Positions 1-8,836 of a stretch of 41,870 bases of DNA are shown here, in pieces. The stretch is from an uncultured bacterium. GTDB taxonomy: Bacteria; UBP6; UBA1177; JAKLFG01. Position numbers and translations under genes: made by a program. Each line of letters begins with the position of its first letter. Within the stretch, counting starts at the first letter, position 1. The notes under the pieces were generated by a model. The model had not been told where the DNA came from, searched no databases, and was given only the letters and a program-made list of their open reading frames with translations. Where the stretch lies: positions 1 to 41,870 of the forward strand of contig CALMRE010000115.1 of the NCBI GenBank assembly GCA_937871295.1, written 5' to 3'.

Positions 1-1
1 C

Positions 2-121
2 GAGCCGAAGCCCGAGCCGAAGCCCGAGCCGAAGCCCGAGCCGAAGCCCGAGCCGAAACCCGAACCTAAACCGAAACCGGAACCGGAGCCGAAACCGGCG
101 CCGAAACCGGCGCCGAAAAAA
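2..121 (+). repeat. 12-bp in-frame tandem repeat (EPKP-coding)
   Basis: Four perfect copies of the 12-bp unit gagccgaagccc (2-49) are followed by about six degenerate copies up to 121. The array may continue to the left of the window. It encodes a Glu-Pro-Lys-Pro linker that decays into KPEP and APKP variants. Copy number could change without a frameshift because the unit is four codons. Confidence 0.9.
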
Positions 122-748
122 GATGATGATGATGAATTCAATAAGCTGTTCGAGGACGACGACGAGAAACCGAAAAAGCCCTTCAAGCCCAACATGAAGA
201 TCGTCGCGGCGATAGCCGTTATCGCCGGTCTGGTGCTCATATCGCTTCTCCTTTTCAGCGGCGACGGCGACAAGGTGGAGGCGGAACGCTCTCCCGATGT
301 TCCCGCGGTCGATACCGAACAGCCTGCCCCGGCTCCCGCTCCCGCGGTGAAGCCGGTTCCGGCCGAAACGGCAAAGAGCGATCTGGTCAAGGAGCAGGAG
401 GCGCAGATGCAGCGTCCGGCGCCGAAGGAGACGCCGAGAAAGGCGGTCCCCGCTCCGAAGCAAACGGCGCCTAAACAGGCCGCGCAGGCGGCGGGCGGCG
501 GCGCGCGCGGATTCATCAAGAAAGGGTGGGCGCTTCTGGACGGCGGCGAGAACGACGGCGCGATAGAACTCTTCCAGAAGGCGGTCGAAGTGGATCCGTC
601 CGCCGGCGAGGCCTACTACGGTCTTGGCTCGGCCTATCAGGCGAAAGGACAGAACGGCAAGGCGAAGGAATACTACAAAAAAGCGCTCGGCGCGCGGCTC
701 AAGGCCTCCGACAAGGCCGATATCCAGAGCATTCTGAACAATCTATAA
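2..748 (+). CDS. Membrane-anchored TPR protein with EPKP linker (5' partial)
   Basis: The reading frame is open from the left edge, so the N-terminus is missing. What remains is, in order: an EPKP-type Pro/Lys/Glu linker, an acidic stretch (DDDDE at 122-136, then EDDDE), a basic KKPFKP segment, one transmembrane helix (about 197-260), a Pro/Ala/Lys-rich linker and a C-terminal TPR region (about 505-740, GWALLDGGENDGAIELFQKA and the following repeat). The ATG at 194 lies just before the membrane helix and is probably internal, because coding continues upstream in the same frame with the same low-complexity style. The order suggests a cytoplasmic N-terminal domain and an extracytoplasmic TPR; the Ser/Thr kinase at 37309 has a comparable plan, so a missing kinase domain is possible but not shown. 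The alpha-2-macroglobulin gene starts 42 bp downstream and is probably co-transcribed. Confidence 0.85.
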   Translation, partial: EPKPEPKPEPKPEPKPEPKPEPKPKPEPEPKPAPKPAPKKDDDDEFNKLFEDDDEKPKKPFKPNMKIVAAIAVIAGLVLISLLLFSGDGDKVEAERSPDVPAVDTEQPAPAPAPAVKPVPAETAKSDLVKEQEAQMQRPAPKETPRKAVPAPKQTAPKQAAQAAGGGARGFIKKGWALLDGGENDGAIELFQKAVEVDPSAGEAYYGLGSAYQAKGQNGKAKEYYKKALGARLKASDKADIQSILNNL

Positions 749-790
749 AGCGATCGTTCCGTTACGGTCTTTTGCAGAGGGGGTCTGGTC

Positions 791-3700
791 ATGAACGGCA
801 GACATGTGCTTCTTCCCGTGCTTCTGATGATGTTCGCCGTTTCCTGCGGCGGGGCGAAAGGGACCGCGACGGCGCCCGATCCGCAGATACTGCCCGACGA
901 ACTGACACCCGATATCGATTTCACCGCCCCCGACCATTATGATGATCATGCCGCCGACTGGCAGAAGGTCGCGGCGGCCGAGAAGGAAGGGAAACCGCGC
1001 ACGGCGCTTGAGACGGTGGCGGTGATACTCGACACGGCGCGCGCCTCTCACAATGTGCCGCAGATCGTGAGGGCGCTCGTAGAGCGGACGAAGTTCGAAC
1101 AGCGCATCGGCGAGAAACAGCCCTCCGCCCTCATCGCCGAAATGGAAAAGGAAATAGCGACGGCGCAGTTTCCCGAAAAGAACCTGCTCCACTCCATCGC
1201 GGCCGATCTGTACGAGAACTATTTCCAGATGAACCGCTGGCGTTTCTATGAACGGACCGACACCACGGTGACCGAGAGCGACATCGCGACATGGAGCCTG
1301 CGCAAACTGATGGACCGTATCGCGGCGCATCATCACGCCGCGCTCGCGAACGCTCCGAAACTGCGCGAGATAAAGATAGAACTGCTGGACGAGGTGCTGA
1401 CGAAAGGGACGCGGGCGCGGACGCTGCGGCCGTCGTTGTATGATCTCATCGCCCACCGCGCCGTCGATTTTTTCATGAACGACGAAAGCAGTATCGCCCA
1501 GAGTGCGACTCCGTTCGAGGTGGCGAACACCGACTATCTGATGCCCGCCGAACGGTTCGCCCTCCTGCCGATACCGGCCACCGACAAAAGCGCGGCCGCA
1601 TGGCATGCTCTGACGATATTGCAGGACCTGACCCGCGCCCATCTGCGCGACAGGGATACGGCGGCGCTCATTGACATCGAGCTCAAGCGGCTCGCCTTTG
1701 TCCGCGGCATCGCGGTATTCGACAAGGTCGACGATCTTTATGAAAAGACGCTGATGCTCATGGAACAGCAGTACGGGTCGCAGCAGGCGGCGGCGAACAT
1801 CGGCTACGAACTGGCGCGGCTGTGGCGCGAGCTGGGGAACAAATGGCGCGAAGGGATGCCGGAGAGCGGCAAGAGGGGGCTTGCGCAGGCGCTCGAGAAG
1901 TGCGGCGTGGTATCACTCAAATGGCCCGACAGCGAGGGGGACAAACTTTGCAAAGCGCTTTCCTCTGAAATGACCCGCAAGTTCATACAGGTGCAGTCCG
2001 AACCGGCGGTCGCCCCCGATCAGCCGTCGCTCGCGTTCCTCAAATACCGTAATGTCAAGACGCTCTATTTCCGTACCGTGAAACTGACCGCCGCGCGGGC
2101 CGATGAACTGACGGCGCGCTACCATTACGGCGGCGAGAGTACCGAGAAGACGGCGAAGGAACTGGCGCTGCTGTCGCCGCGCCACGAATGGCAGGTGCCG
2201 CTCCCCGACGACGGCGATCTGCGCGAACATCGGGTCGAGGTGCCGGTCCCGCCGCTCGAACGGGGCGATTTCGCGCTCCTGTGCGGCACCGATCCGCAGT
2301 TCTCCTTCGAGAAGAATTCCCTCAACTGGGTCATCCTCCGTTCTTCGCGCATCGCCTTCCAACACCAAGTGAACGCCCTGCAGATAGAATTTTTCGTCGC
2401 CGACCGGTCGACCGGCCGCCCTATTCAGCAGGCGAAAGTCGAGGTGTATGAAACGACCTACGATTATTCCAGTTCCCGCTACAAGGAACGGCTCGTTGCG
2501 AGCGGTATGACCGATAAGGACGGCATCATGCACACCGGAATGCCGCAGGGGCGGTACTACAACCACGGTCTAACGGCGCTCGTCACGCAGGGGGGCGACC
2601 GCCTGAAAAGCGCCTTCTGGAGCTATCCGTACCGCAACGACCGCCATGCCGTCACCCGGACCTATTTCTTCACCGACCGCGCCATCTACCGGCCGGGGCA
2701 GACGATCTACTTCAAAGGGATAACCATTCAGCACGATGCGGCGGGGATGCCGACGCTCGTCAAAGGGCGCGGCGATACGGTCGAATTCTATGACGCGAAC
2801 CACCAGAAAGTGGGGAGCCTGAACCTGACGACCAACGACTACGGCAGTTTCCACGGCAGTTTCACCGCGCCCAGCGGTGCGCTCAACGGCCGGATGATGA
2901 TCCGCAGCAAGAACGGCAATCACACCGTTTCGGTCGAGGAGTACAAGCGGCCGCTGTTCGAGACGGGACTCGACGCCCCCAAGGGGAGTTACCGGCTCGG
3001 CGACGAGGTGACGGTCGAAGGTTTCGCGAAGTCTTACGCCGGATCTCCGCTCACCGACGCCAAGGTACAGTGGTATGTCGAGCGCGAGGTGCGATTCCCG
3101 TACTACTTCGGCTGGTGGGGCCGCAGCTGGTTCTACGACCTGTGGAACGGCAAAAAGGCGATGATCGGCAAAGGGGAGACGGTGAGCGGTCCCGACGGCC
3201 GCTTCTCGATCCGTTTCACCGCACGGCCCGACAAGCAGATACCCAAGGAGGAGCAGCCCTATTTCTCCTACCGTATCCACGCCGAGGTGACCGACATCAA
3301 CGGCGAGACCCATCCGGCCGAGCGGTTCGTGCAGGCGGCCTACAGCGCGCTCAATCTTTCTATCGGCGGCGCGCAACAGGGGTTCAGCGGTACGCCGTTC
3401 GAACTGGAACTGGCCACCACCAACATGAGCGGTGAGCTGGAGCCGGCGAAAGGAACGGTGACCATTGCGCGGCTGAAGGATGCCGAACGGCTTCTGCGCA
3501 AACGGCTCTTCTACGAACGGCCCGACCGCTACTTGCTCGACAAGGCGGCCTTCATCAAGCAGTTCCCGCATGACCCCTACGGCGATGAAGATACGGCGGA
3601 GCGGCAGAAAGATAAGGAATATCTGCGCCAGCCGTTCGATACCGCCGCCGCGAAAAAGATGACGGTAGAGCCCAAGGATTGGCCCGCGGGCGATTACCTC

Positions 3701-6700
3701 ATCGAGGCGACCGCGCAGGACAAGTTCGGCCAGCCGGTCGTGACGCGCCGCATCATCCCGGTGCGGGCCGTTGCCGACGCTCCCTTCACGCGGCCGCTCT
3801 ACGAGAATATCTTCGTCGCGAAAGATATGTATGAACCGGGCGAGACGGCGGAACTGGTGCTTGCTACCGGCGCCGACGCGGTGACGGTGGTGCTCGACAT
3901 CCTGCGGGACGAGAAAGAGGAGCGGAGCATCGTCACGCTCGACCGCTCGCAGAAGGTGATCCGTATCCCGGTGACCGAAGCGGACCGCGGCAACATCGCC
4001 TTCCGGTGGCTCTATCTCAAGCACGGCCGCAGTTATATGGGAATGCGGACCATCACCGTGCCGTGGAGCAATAAGCAGCTCAAGTATGAATTCCTCTCGT
4101 TCCGCAGTACCCTGCAACCGGGCGAGAAGGAGCAGTGGCGCATCAAGATAAGCGGTCCGAAAGGGGAGGCGGTGGCGGCCGAACTGGCGGCGACGCTTTA
4201 CGACGGATCGCTCGATGCCTTCCTGCCGCACAGTTGGTACTTCAGCCTTTTCCCGAACCATTATTATCGTTATCAGTGGCTCACCAACGAGGGTCAGCAG
4301 ATCCGGTACGCGACGCCGATCGAACGCGACTGGAACACCTATGTCCCGTGGCCGTCGCTGACCAGCGACGAACTCAACTACTTCGGTATGTACCTCGGCG
4401 GCGGCTACCGCTACAAGAATGCCGGGTACTACAACCGCGGCGTTGGCGGCGCGGCGCGGATGGCGTTGGCCGAAACGGCGGCCGACGAGGCGGAGGAGAC
4501 CGTCACCGCGACACCGGCGGCGCCGATGGCGAAACCGACCGCGGTAAAGGCCGACAAGAAAATGCTCAGCAGGAACGCGGGCGACGGCGATACCCGCTAC
4601 GAATTCGATGATGCGAACATCGCCGGCGAACTGGCGGCGCCTTCCGCGCCGCCGGTCCAGATACGGAAGAACCTGCAGGAGACCGCCTTCTTCTATCCGC
4701 AGTTGATGACCGACGAGAAGGGGGAACTGACCGTCTCCTTCACCGTTCCCGAGGCGCTGACGACTTGGAAAATGCTCGGGCTCGCCTACACCAAAGAGCT
4801 CGCCTCGACGATACTCAGGAACGAACTCAAGACGCAGAAGGAGATCATGGTCGCCCCCAATGTGCCGCGCTTCCTGCGCGAAGGGGATCGTCTTGTCCTG
4901 TCGGCGAAGATCAGCAACATGACCGACGCGGTGCGTGATGGCATGGCCGAACTGAAGTTGATGGATGCCCGGACGATGAATGATATCACCGCCGATTTCG
5001 CCATTCCCCAGAAAGAGGCGTCGTTCAGCGCCCCCGCCAAGGGGAACGCGGCGGTGCAGTGGCAGATAACGGTGCCCAAACGGACCGACCCGGTCGTCTG
5101 GCGCATCGTGGCCAAGGCCGGGGATAAGGGCGACGGCGAGGAGAACACCCTGCCGGTCCTCTCCAACCGGATGCTCGTCACCGAGACCCTGCCGCTTCCC
5201 ATCAATGGCAAGGAGACGAAGAACTTCACCCTGCAAAAACTGAAAGAGAACACCTCCCAGAGCCTCTCCAACCACCGCCTCACGCTTGAATTCACCTCGA
5301 ACCCGGCGTGGTATGCGGTGCAGGCGTTGCCGTACCTCATCGAGTATCCCTACGAGTGCGCCGAGCAGGTCTTTTCGCGCTACTATGCCAACAGCCTCGC
5401 GTCGCACATCGTGAATAAGAACGAGAAGATCGCGAAGGTTTTCGCCCAGTGGAAGGGGACCGCCGCGCTTGACTCCAACCTGATGAAGAACGAGGAACTC
5501 AAGTCGGCGCTCCTGCAGGAGACGCCGTGGGTGCTCGACGGACAGAACGAATCGGCCGCCAAACGGCGGGTGGCGCTGTTGTTCGACCTCAACCGGATGG
5601 GCAATGAACTCAAGAGCGCCTTCAACAAACTGCGGCAACTGCAGGTATCGAGCGGCGGCTGGCCGTGGTTCCCGGGACTGCCCGAGGACCCCTATATCAC
5701 TCAGCATATCACCGCGGGACTCGGCAAACTCAAGAAACTGGGCGTCGCGACCGGTCCCGACATCGAACGGATGACCCGCGCGGCGGTCGGCTATCTCGAC
5801 CGGCAGATGCAGCGCGAATACGAGGAACTCCTGCGCGCCAAGGTCGACATGCAGAAACAGCACATCTCCTATATGGAACGGCACTATCTCTACACTCGCA
5901 GTTTCTTCGTCGAGGTGCCGGTGGCCGAGAGGCATCAGGTCGCGTTCAATTATTGGAAAGGTCAGGCGGCGACCTACTGGGTCGATGAGACCCCCTACAT
6001 GACGGGGCTTACCGCGACGGCGCTGTTCCGTTTCGGCGACACGGCGACCCCGGCGAAGATGGTCGCGTCGCTCAAGGAGCGGGCGATCTATTCCGACGAA
6101 CTCGGGATGTACTGGAAGGAGAACATGGGGGGCTACTACTGGTTCCAGTTCCCCATCGAGACGCAGGCGGCGCTCATCGAGGCGTTCGAAGAGGTGGCAA
6201 AGGATCGCGCCTCGGCCGATAAGATGAAGACTTGGCTCATCAAGATGAAGCAGGTGCAGAACTGGCGTACCACCAAGGCGACCGCCGACGCGGTCTATGC
6301 GCTGCTGTACGGCGGCGGCGACTGGCTTGCCGGAACGAAACTCGCCACCGTCACGGTCGGCGGGAAAAAGGCGGGACCGGCCGAAGGGGAACCGACGCCC
6401 GAGGCGGGGACCGGCTATTTCAAGACCTCGTGGCCCGGCGCGCAGGTGACCCCGGCGATGGCGCAGGTGACGGTCCAGAACCCCAATCCGGGACCGGCGT
6501 GGGGCGCCCTCTACTGGCAGTATTTCGAGGAACTCGATAAGATAACCGCGGCGCAAAGCCCGCTCTCAATTGAGCGGCAGATACTGCGCGAAAAACGGAC
6601 CGACAGCGGCGCGGTGTTGGAACCGATCACCGGTGAGACACCGCTCAAAGTGGGCGACAAGTTAGCGGTGCGGCTCGTCCTGCGGGTCGACCGCGATATG

Positions 6701-6979
6701 GAATACCTGCACCTCAAGGATGCGCGTCCGGCGGGGACCGAGCCGGTCGATGTGCTGTCGGGACACGACTACCGCGACGGCCTCTGGTTCTACCGCGTCA
6801 CCAAGGATGTATCGACCAACTTCTTCATTCACCGCGCGGTGAAGGGGACCTATGTGCTGGAATATCGTCTCACGGTGACGCTCGCCGGGAACTATTCGGC
6901 CGGCATCGCGACGGCCCAGTGCATGTACGCCCCCGAATTCGCCGCCCACAGCGCCGGACTCAGACTCACCACGCAGTAG
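791..6979 (+). CDS. Alpha-2-macroglobulin family lipoprotein
   Basis: A 2062-residue bacterial alpha-2-macroglobulin, a periplasmic or surface protease trap. The N-terminus is a lipoprotein signal with lipobox AVSC (Cys19). Macroglobulin-type beta domains follow, including the diagnostic DRAIYRPG at about 629-636 and a second MYEPGE element. A low-complexity Ala/Glu/Lys-rich stretch at about 1225-1290 could be the bait region. The A2M domain is around 1300 (FFYPQLMTDEKGELTV). The thioester domain carries CAEQ at 1523-1526 within YPYECAEQ, and a GGWPWFPG helix-hairpin motif lies near 1622. In the family the Cys and Gln form the internal thioester that traps the attacking protease, so the protein should be active as a trap. 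At over 2000 residues it is longer than the YfhM-type proteins of enterobacteria. No pbpC (PBP1C) gene, the usual partner of that type, is adjacent; the upstream neighbour is a TPR membrane protein. The start has a GAGGGGG ribosome site. Confidence 0.95.
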   Translation: MNGRHVLLPVLLMMFAVSCGGAKGTATAPDPQILPDELTPDIDFTAPDHYDDHAADWQKVAAAEKEGKPRTALETVAVILDTARASHNVPQIVRALVERTKFEQRIGEKQPSALIAEMEKEIATAQFPEKNLLHSIAADLYENYFQMNRWRFYERTDTTVTESDIATWSLRKLMDRIAAHHHAALANAPKLREIKIELLDEVLTKGTRARTLRPSLYDLIAHRAVDFFMNDESSIAQSATPFEVANTDYLMPAERFALLPIPATDKSAAAWHALTILQDLTRAHLRDRDTAALIDIELKRLAFVRGIAVFDKVDDLYEKTLMLMEQQYGSQQAAANIGYELARLWRELGNKWREGMPESGKRGLAQALEKCGVVSLKWPDSEGDKLCKALSSEMTRKFIQVQSEPAVAPDQPSLAFLKYRNVKTLYFRTVKLTAARADELTARYHYGGESTEKTAKELALLSPRHEWQVPLPDDGDLREHRVEVPVPPLERGDFALLCGTDPQFSFEKNSLNWVILRSSRIAFQHQVNALQIEFFVADRSTGRPIQQAKVEVYETTYDYSSSRYKERLVASGMTDKDGIMHTGMPQGRYYNHGLTALVTQGGDRLKSAFWSYPYRNDRHAVTRTYFFTDRAIYRPGQTIYFKGITIQHDAAGMPTLVKGRGDTVEFYDANHQKVGSLNLTTNDYGSFHGSFTAPSGALNGRMMIRSKNGNHTVSVEEYKRPLFETGLDAPKGSYRLGDEVTVEGFAKSYAGSPLTDAKVQWYVEREVRFPYYFGWWGRSWFYDLWNGKKAMIGKGETVSGPDGRFSIRFTARPDKQIPKEEQPYFSYRIHAEVTDINGETHPAERFVQAAYSALNLSIGGAQQGFSGTPFELELATTNMSGELEPAKGTVTIARLKDAERLLRKRLFYERPDRYLLDKAAFIKQFPHDPYGDEDTAERQKDKEYLRQPFDTAAAKKMTVEPKDWPAGDYLIEATAQDKFGQPVVTRRIIPVRAVADAPFTRPLYENIFVAKDMYEPGETAELVLATGADAVTVVLDILRDEKEERSIVTLDRSQKVIRIPVTEADRGNIAFRWLYLKHGRSYMGMRTITVPWSNKQLKYEFLSFRSTLQPGEKEQWRIKISGPKGEAVAAELAATLYDGSLDAFLPHSWYFSLFPNHYYRYQWLTNEGQQIRYATPIERDWNTYVPWPSLTSDELNYFGMYLGGGYRYKNAGYYNRGVGGAARMALAETAADEAEETVTATPAAPMAKPTAVKADKKMLSRNAGDGDTRYEFDDANIAGELAAPSAPPVQIRKNLQETAFFYPQLMTDEKGELTVSFTVPEALTTWKMLGLAYTKELASTILRNELKTQKEIMVAPNVPRFLREGDRLVLSAKISNMTDAVRDGMAELKLMDARTMNDITADFAIPQKEASFSAPAKGNAAVQWQITVPKRTDPVVWRIVAKAGDKGDGEENTLPVLSNRMLVTETLPLPINGKETKNFTLQKLKENTSQSLSNHRLTLEFTSNPAWYAVQALPYLIEYPYECAEQVFSRYYANSLASHIVNKNEKIAKVFAQWKGTAALDSNLMKNEELKSALLQETPWVLDGQNESAAKRRVALLFDLNRMGNELKSAFNKLRQLQVSSGGWPWFPGLPEDPYITQHITAGLGKLKKLGVATGPDIERMTRAAVGYLDRQMQREYEELLRAKVDMQKQHISYMERHYLYTRSFFVEVPVAERHQVAFNYWKGQAATYWVDETPYMTGLTATALFRFGDTATPAKMVASLKERAIYSDELGMYWKENMGGYYWFQFPIETQAALIEAFEEVAKDRASADKMKTWLIKMKQVQNWRTTKATADAVYALLYGGGDWLAGTKLATVTVGGKKAGPAEGEPTPEAGTGYFKTSWPGAQVTPAMAQVTVQNPNPGPAWGALYWQYFEELDKITAAQSPLSIERQILREKRTDSGAVLEPITGETPLKVGDKLAVRLVLRVDRDMEYLHLKDARPAGTEPVDVLSGHDYRDGLWFYRVTKDVSTNFFIHRAVKGTYVLEYRLTVTLAGNYSAGIATAQCMYAPEFAAHSAGLRLTTQ

Positions 6980-7001
6980 CTTCCGGCCTGCTGAAGACCA
7001 C

Positions 7002-7030
7002 TTGACATCAAACCGGTCGGTCGGTACAAT
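7002..7030 (+). promoter_or_regulatory. Sigma70-type promoter for the DUF4160/DUF2442 pair
   Basis: TTGACA (7002-7007), a 17-bp spacer and TACAAT (7025-7030). It lies in the gap after the A2M stop codon and about 32 bp before the ATG at 7062, which has a GGGAGGAAGGG ribosome site. The pair therefore appears to be transcribed independently of the A2M gene. Confidence 0.85.
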
Positions 7031-7061
7031 GCCGAAGCATAGTTGATGGGAGGAAGGGACG

Positions 7062-7319
7062 ATGCCCGAGATCAGCAGATTCCTTGGAATGGTTATCTTC
7101 ATGAACTTCAATGATCACAACCCGCCGCACTTTCATGTGATGTATGGCGACTATCATGTCACCGTCGAAATACAGACGGGAGTCGTCGAGGGGAAATTTC
7201 CCAAACGGGCGCTTGCGTTGATACTGGAGTGGTATGAGCAGCATAGAGAGGAACTGCTGGATAACTGGAACGCCATCAAGAGTGACGGTACTTTTAGAAA
7301 AATACAGCCGTTGGAGTGA
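7062..7319 (+). CDS. DUF4160 family protein
   Basis: 85 residues, recognised as DUF4160 by its opening (PEISRFLGMVIFMNFNDH) and the NPPHFHV motif with conserved His residues, followed by a predicted beta strand and a helix (ALALILEWYEQHREELLDNW). Its biochemical function is not known. DUF4160 genes are commonly found directly next to DUF2442 genes, as here, where the two are separated by 3 bp. This two-gene layout resembles a toxin-antitoxin-like module, but neither partner has a recognisable toxin active site and I assign no activity. The pair has its own strong promoter. Confidence 0.9.
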   Translation: MPEISRFLGMVIFMNFNDHNPPHFHVMYGDYHVTVEIQTGVVEGKFPKRALALILEWYEQHREELLDNWNAIKSDGTFRKIQPLE

Positions 7320-7322
7320 GCG

Positions 7323-7580
7323 ATGTTGTTAAAGATAACCAAGGCTGAGTATGTCGGTGACTATCGCCTGAAGGTCACTTTCAACACTGGCGAGATACGG
7401 GTGGTCGACATGGAGTCCACCGTGATGAACGACCAACGCGCCATTTTCCAATCACTTCGCGACAAGGCATTCTTCAAACGATTCACGGTCGATTTCAATA
7501 CGGTGGTGTGGGAGAACCAGTTGGATATCGCTCCCGAGTACCTTTATGAAAAAGGCGTCGCGGTCAACAAGGCCGCGTGA
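7323..7580 (+). CDS. DUF2442 family protein
   Basis: 85 residues of the DUF2442 type: an N-terminal beta sheet (ITKAEYVGDYRLKVTFNTGE), a helix around FQSLRDKAFFKRF and the family's closing WENQLDIAPEYLYE segment. It begins 3 bp after the DUF4160 stop codon and is certainly in the same transcript. Members are often read as the partner of DUF4160 and may mediate binding or neutralisation, but this is inference from synteny. No DNA-binding helix-turn-helix is evident in this short form. Confidence 0.9.
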   Translation: MLLKITKAEYVGDYRLKVTFNTGEIRVVDMESTVMNDQRAIFQSLRDKAFFKRFTVDFNTVVWENQLDIAPEYLYEKGVAVNKAA

Positions 7581-7601
7581 ATCGGATCCGTTCCCCTCAT
7601 T

Positions 7602-7630
7602 TTGCATTTTGCGTTTCTCTTTGCTACAAT
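7602..7630 (+). promoter_or_regulatory. Predicted promoter for the RelA/SpoT-like gene
   Basis: A weak -35 (TTGCAT, 7602-7607), a 17-bp spacer and a good -10 (TACAAT, 7625-7630). The ATG at 7657 follows with GAGGTGA as ribosome site. The -10 context (gcTACAATg) closely matches the promoter at 7025. Confidence 0.65.
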
Positions 7631-7656
7631 GTCCCGGCTCTTAACGAGGTGACCCG

Positions 7657-8823
7657 ATGGATCAGAAAGAACGGCTGATTGAGACCTTCGCGACCTTCCC
7701 GCACGAACTGATGGATGTCGTCCTTTCCAACAAGTCCTTCATCGACATCAACGGACTCTCCATCGAGTCGTACGAGGAGGCGCACCTCTACCTCAAGAAC
7801 TACGGCTACGATCTCGATAACGCCGTTCATGCCGAACAGGTCCGCTCGATCCTGAGCGAGGCGAAGTCGTTCATCCAGACCTATCTGCTCGAAGACCCCG
7901 AGGGGCAGACCCCGACGCTCGCCATCCCGCCCAATGTCCTGTGGGAGGACGATCCGCGCAACTTCCTGGTGCTCGCCTCCGAGAAGACCCGTTCCATCAC
8001 CCAGCGCTGGGCCTGTGCCGTTCTGCGGGTCGCCCACACCATCACCCATGTCGAGAACGACCTGTCGAAATACTTCTTTCAGGGGATCAAGAAGCAGATC
8101 TTCGCCCGCTTCATGACCCACCTCAATGTCAACAACAAGGGTGAGTATTTCATCGGCCGCGGTCGTAGCCAGATACGGCTGAAACTCTTCGAGATGAAGA
8201 GCGAGAAGACGAAGGAAAGCCTCATCATGAAACTCCTCCATAAGAAGGAGAATGTGACGGCCGATGTGTTCGACCGGGTCGGGGTGCGCATCGTGACCAA
8301 CGATAAACTCGATGTGCTGCTCGTGCTCAAGTACCTCGCCGAGAACCATGTGGTGTCGTTCGCCAACATCAAGCCGTCGCGGACCCGCAACAACCTCATC
8401 GACCTCGAGAAGTTCCTCGACGGCCTTGTCCGCTTCAAGGACGAGGACCTCACCGGTTGGTCCGAAGAGCAGGTGCGCGAATACTTCAAACCGTTCCTCG
8501 CCTTCGACAAGGACAAGGCGGCCGAGCAGGAGGAACAGATCCGCGAGAACAATCCCTACTCCTCGACGCAGTACACCTCCATCCAGCTCACGGCGCGCCA
8601 GCTCATCACGATACAGGACCCCTTCAGCATCAACCTCGCCTACAAATTCTTCTTCCCCTTCGAGATACAGATACTCGACCACGAATCGTTCGTCGAGAGC
8701 CGGACCGGCCGCGCGAGCCACGACGAATACAAGAAGAGTCAGATCATATCGGTGCGTCAGCGGGTGCTCGAGAATGTGCTCCGCTACCACGCCCGCAAAA
8801 AATGGCAGGAAGTGCGGAACTAG
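7657..8823 (+). CDS. Divergent RelA/SpoT-fold protein (TIGR04552-like)
   Basis: 388 residues; soluble, with no signal peptide. From memory it resembles an uncharacterised family known mainly from Deltaproteobacteria (TIGR04552-type); I could not check this. The sequence shows the skeleton of a (p)ppGpp synthetase domain: K186/K192 within KESLIMK at the place of the RSH GRPKHIYSIYKK segment; FDRVGVRIV with D206 matching the metal-binding Asp of FDLIAIR; SSTQYTSIQL (302-311) at the place of YQSLHTTV; FEIQI with E336 matching the catalytic Glu of EVQIRT; then a GRASHDEYK helix like AEYGIAAHWLYK. An all-helical region of about 150 residues precedes it; no HD hydrolase motif, TGS or ACT domain is visible. 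So it may make or bind a hyperphosphorylated nucleotide, or be a nucleotidyltransferase with another substrate. The PfpI gene follows after 13 bp and is likely co-transcribed. Confidence 0.75.
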   Translation: MDQKERLIETFATFPHELMDVVLSNKSFIDINGLSIESYEEAHLYLKNYGYDLDNAVHAEQVRSILSEAKSFIQTYLLEDPEGQTPTLAIPPNVLWEDDPRNFLVLASEKTRSITQRWACAVLRVAHTITHVENDLSKYFFQGIKKQIFARFMTHLNVNNKGEYFIGRGRSQIRLKLFEMKSEKTKESLIMKLLHKKENVTADVFDRVGVRIVTNDKLDVLLVLKYLAENHVVSFANIKPSRTRNNLIDLEKFLDGLVRFKDEDLTGWSEEQVREYFKPFLAFDKDKAAEQEEQIRENNPYSSTQYTSIQLTARQLITIQDPFSINLAYKFFFPFEIQILDHESFVESRTGRASHDEYKKSQIISVRQRVLENVLRYHARKKWQEVRN

Positions 8824-8836
8824 CAGGGAGGGACCG

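Noticed and set aside
1-121. CRISPR-like array
   Set aside because: Repeats are 12 bp with no spacers and are in frame with a coding sequence.
2570-6556. 1328-residue open frame on the minus strand
   Set aside because: It is the exact antisense of the A2M gene, Arg/His/Leu-rich with no recognisable domain. Strong third-position GC bias keeps the opposite strand free of stops.
8312-8836. N-terminal extension of the PfpI protein
   Set aside because: This stretch is Ser/Arg-rich and overlaps the RelA/SpoT-like gene in another frame; the ATG at 8837 has an excellent ribosome site.
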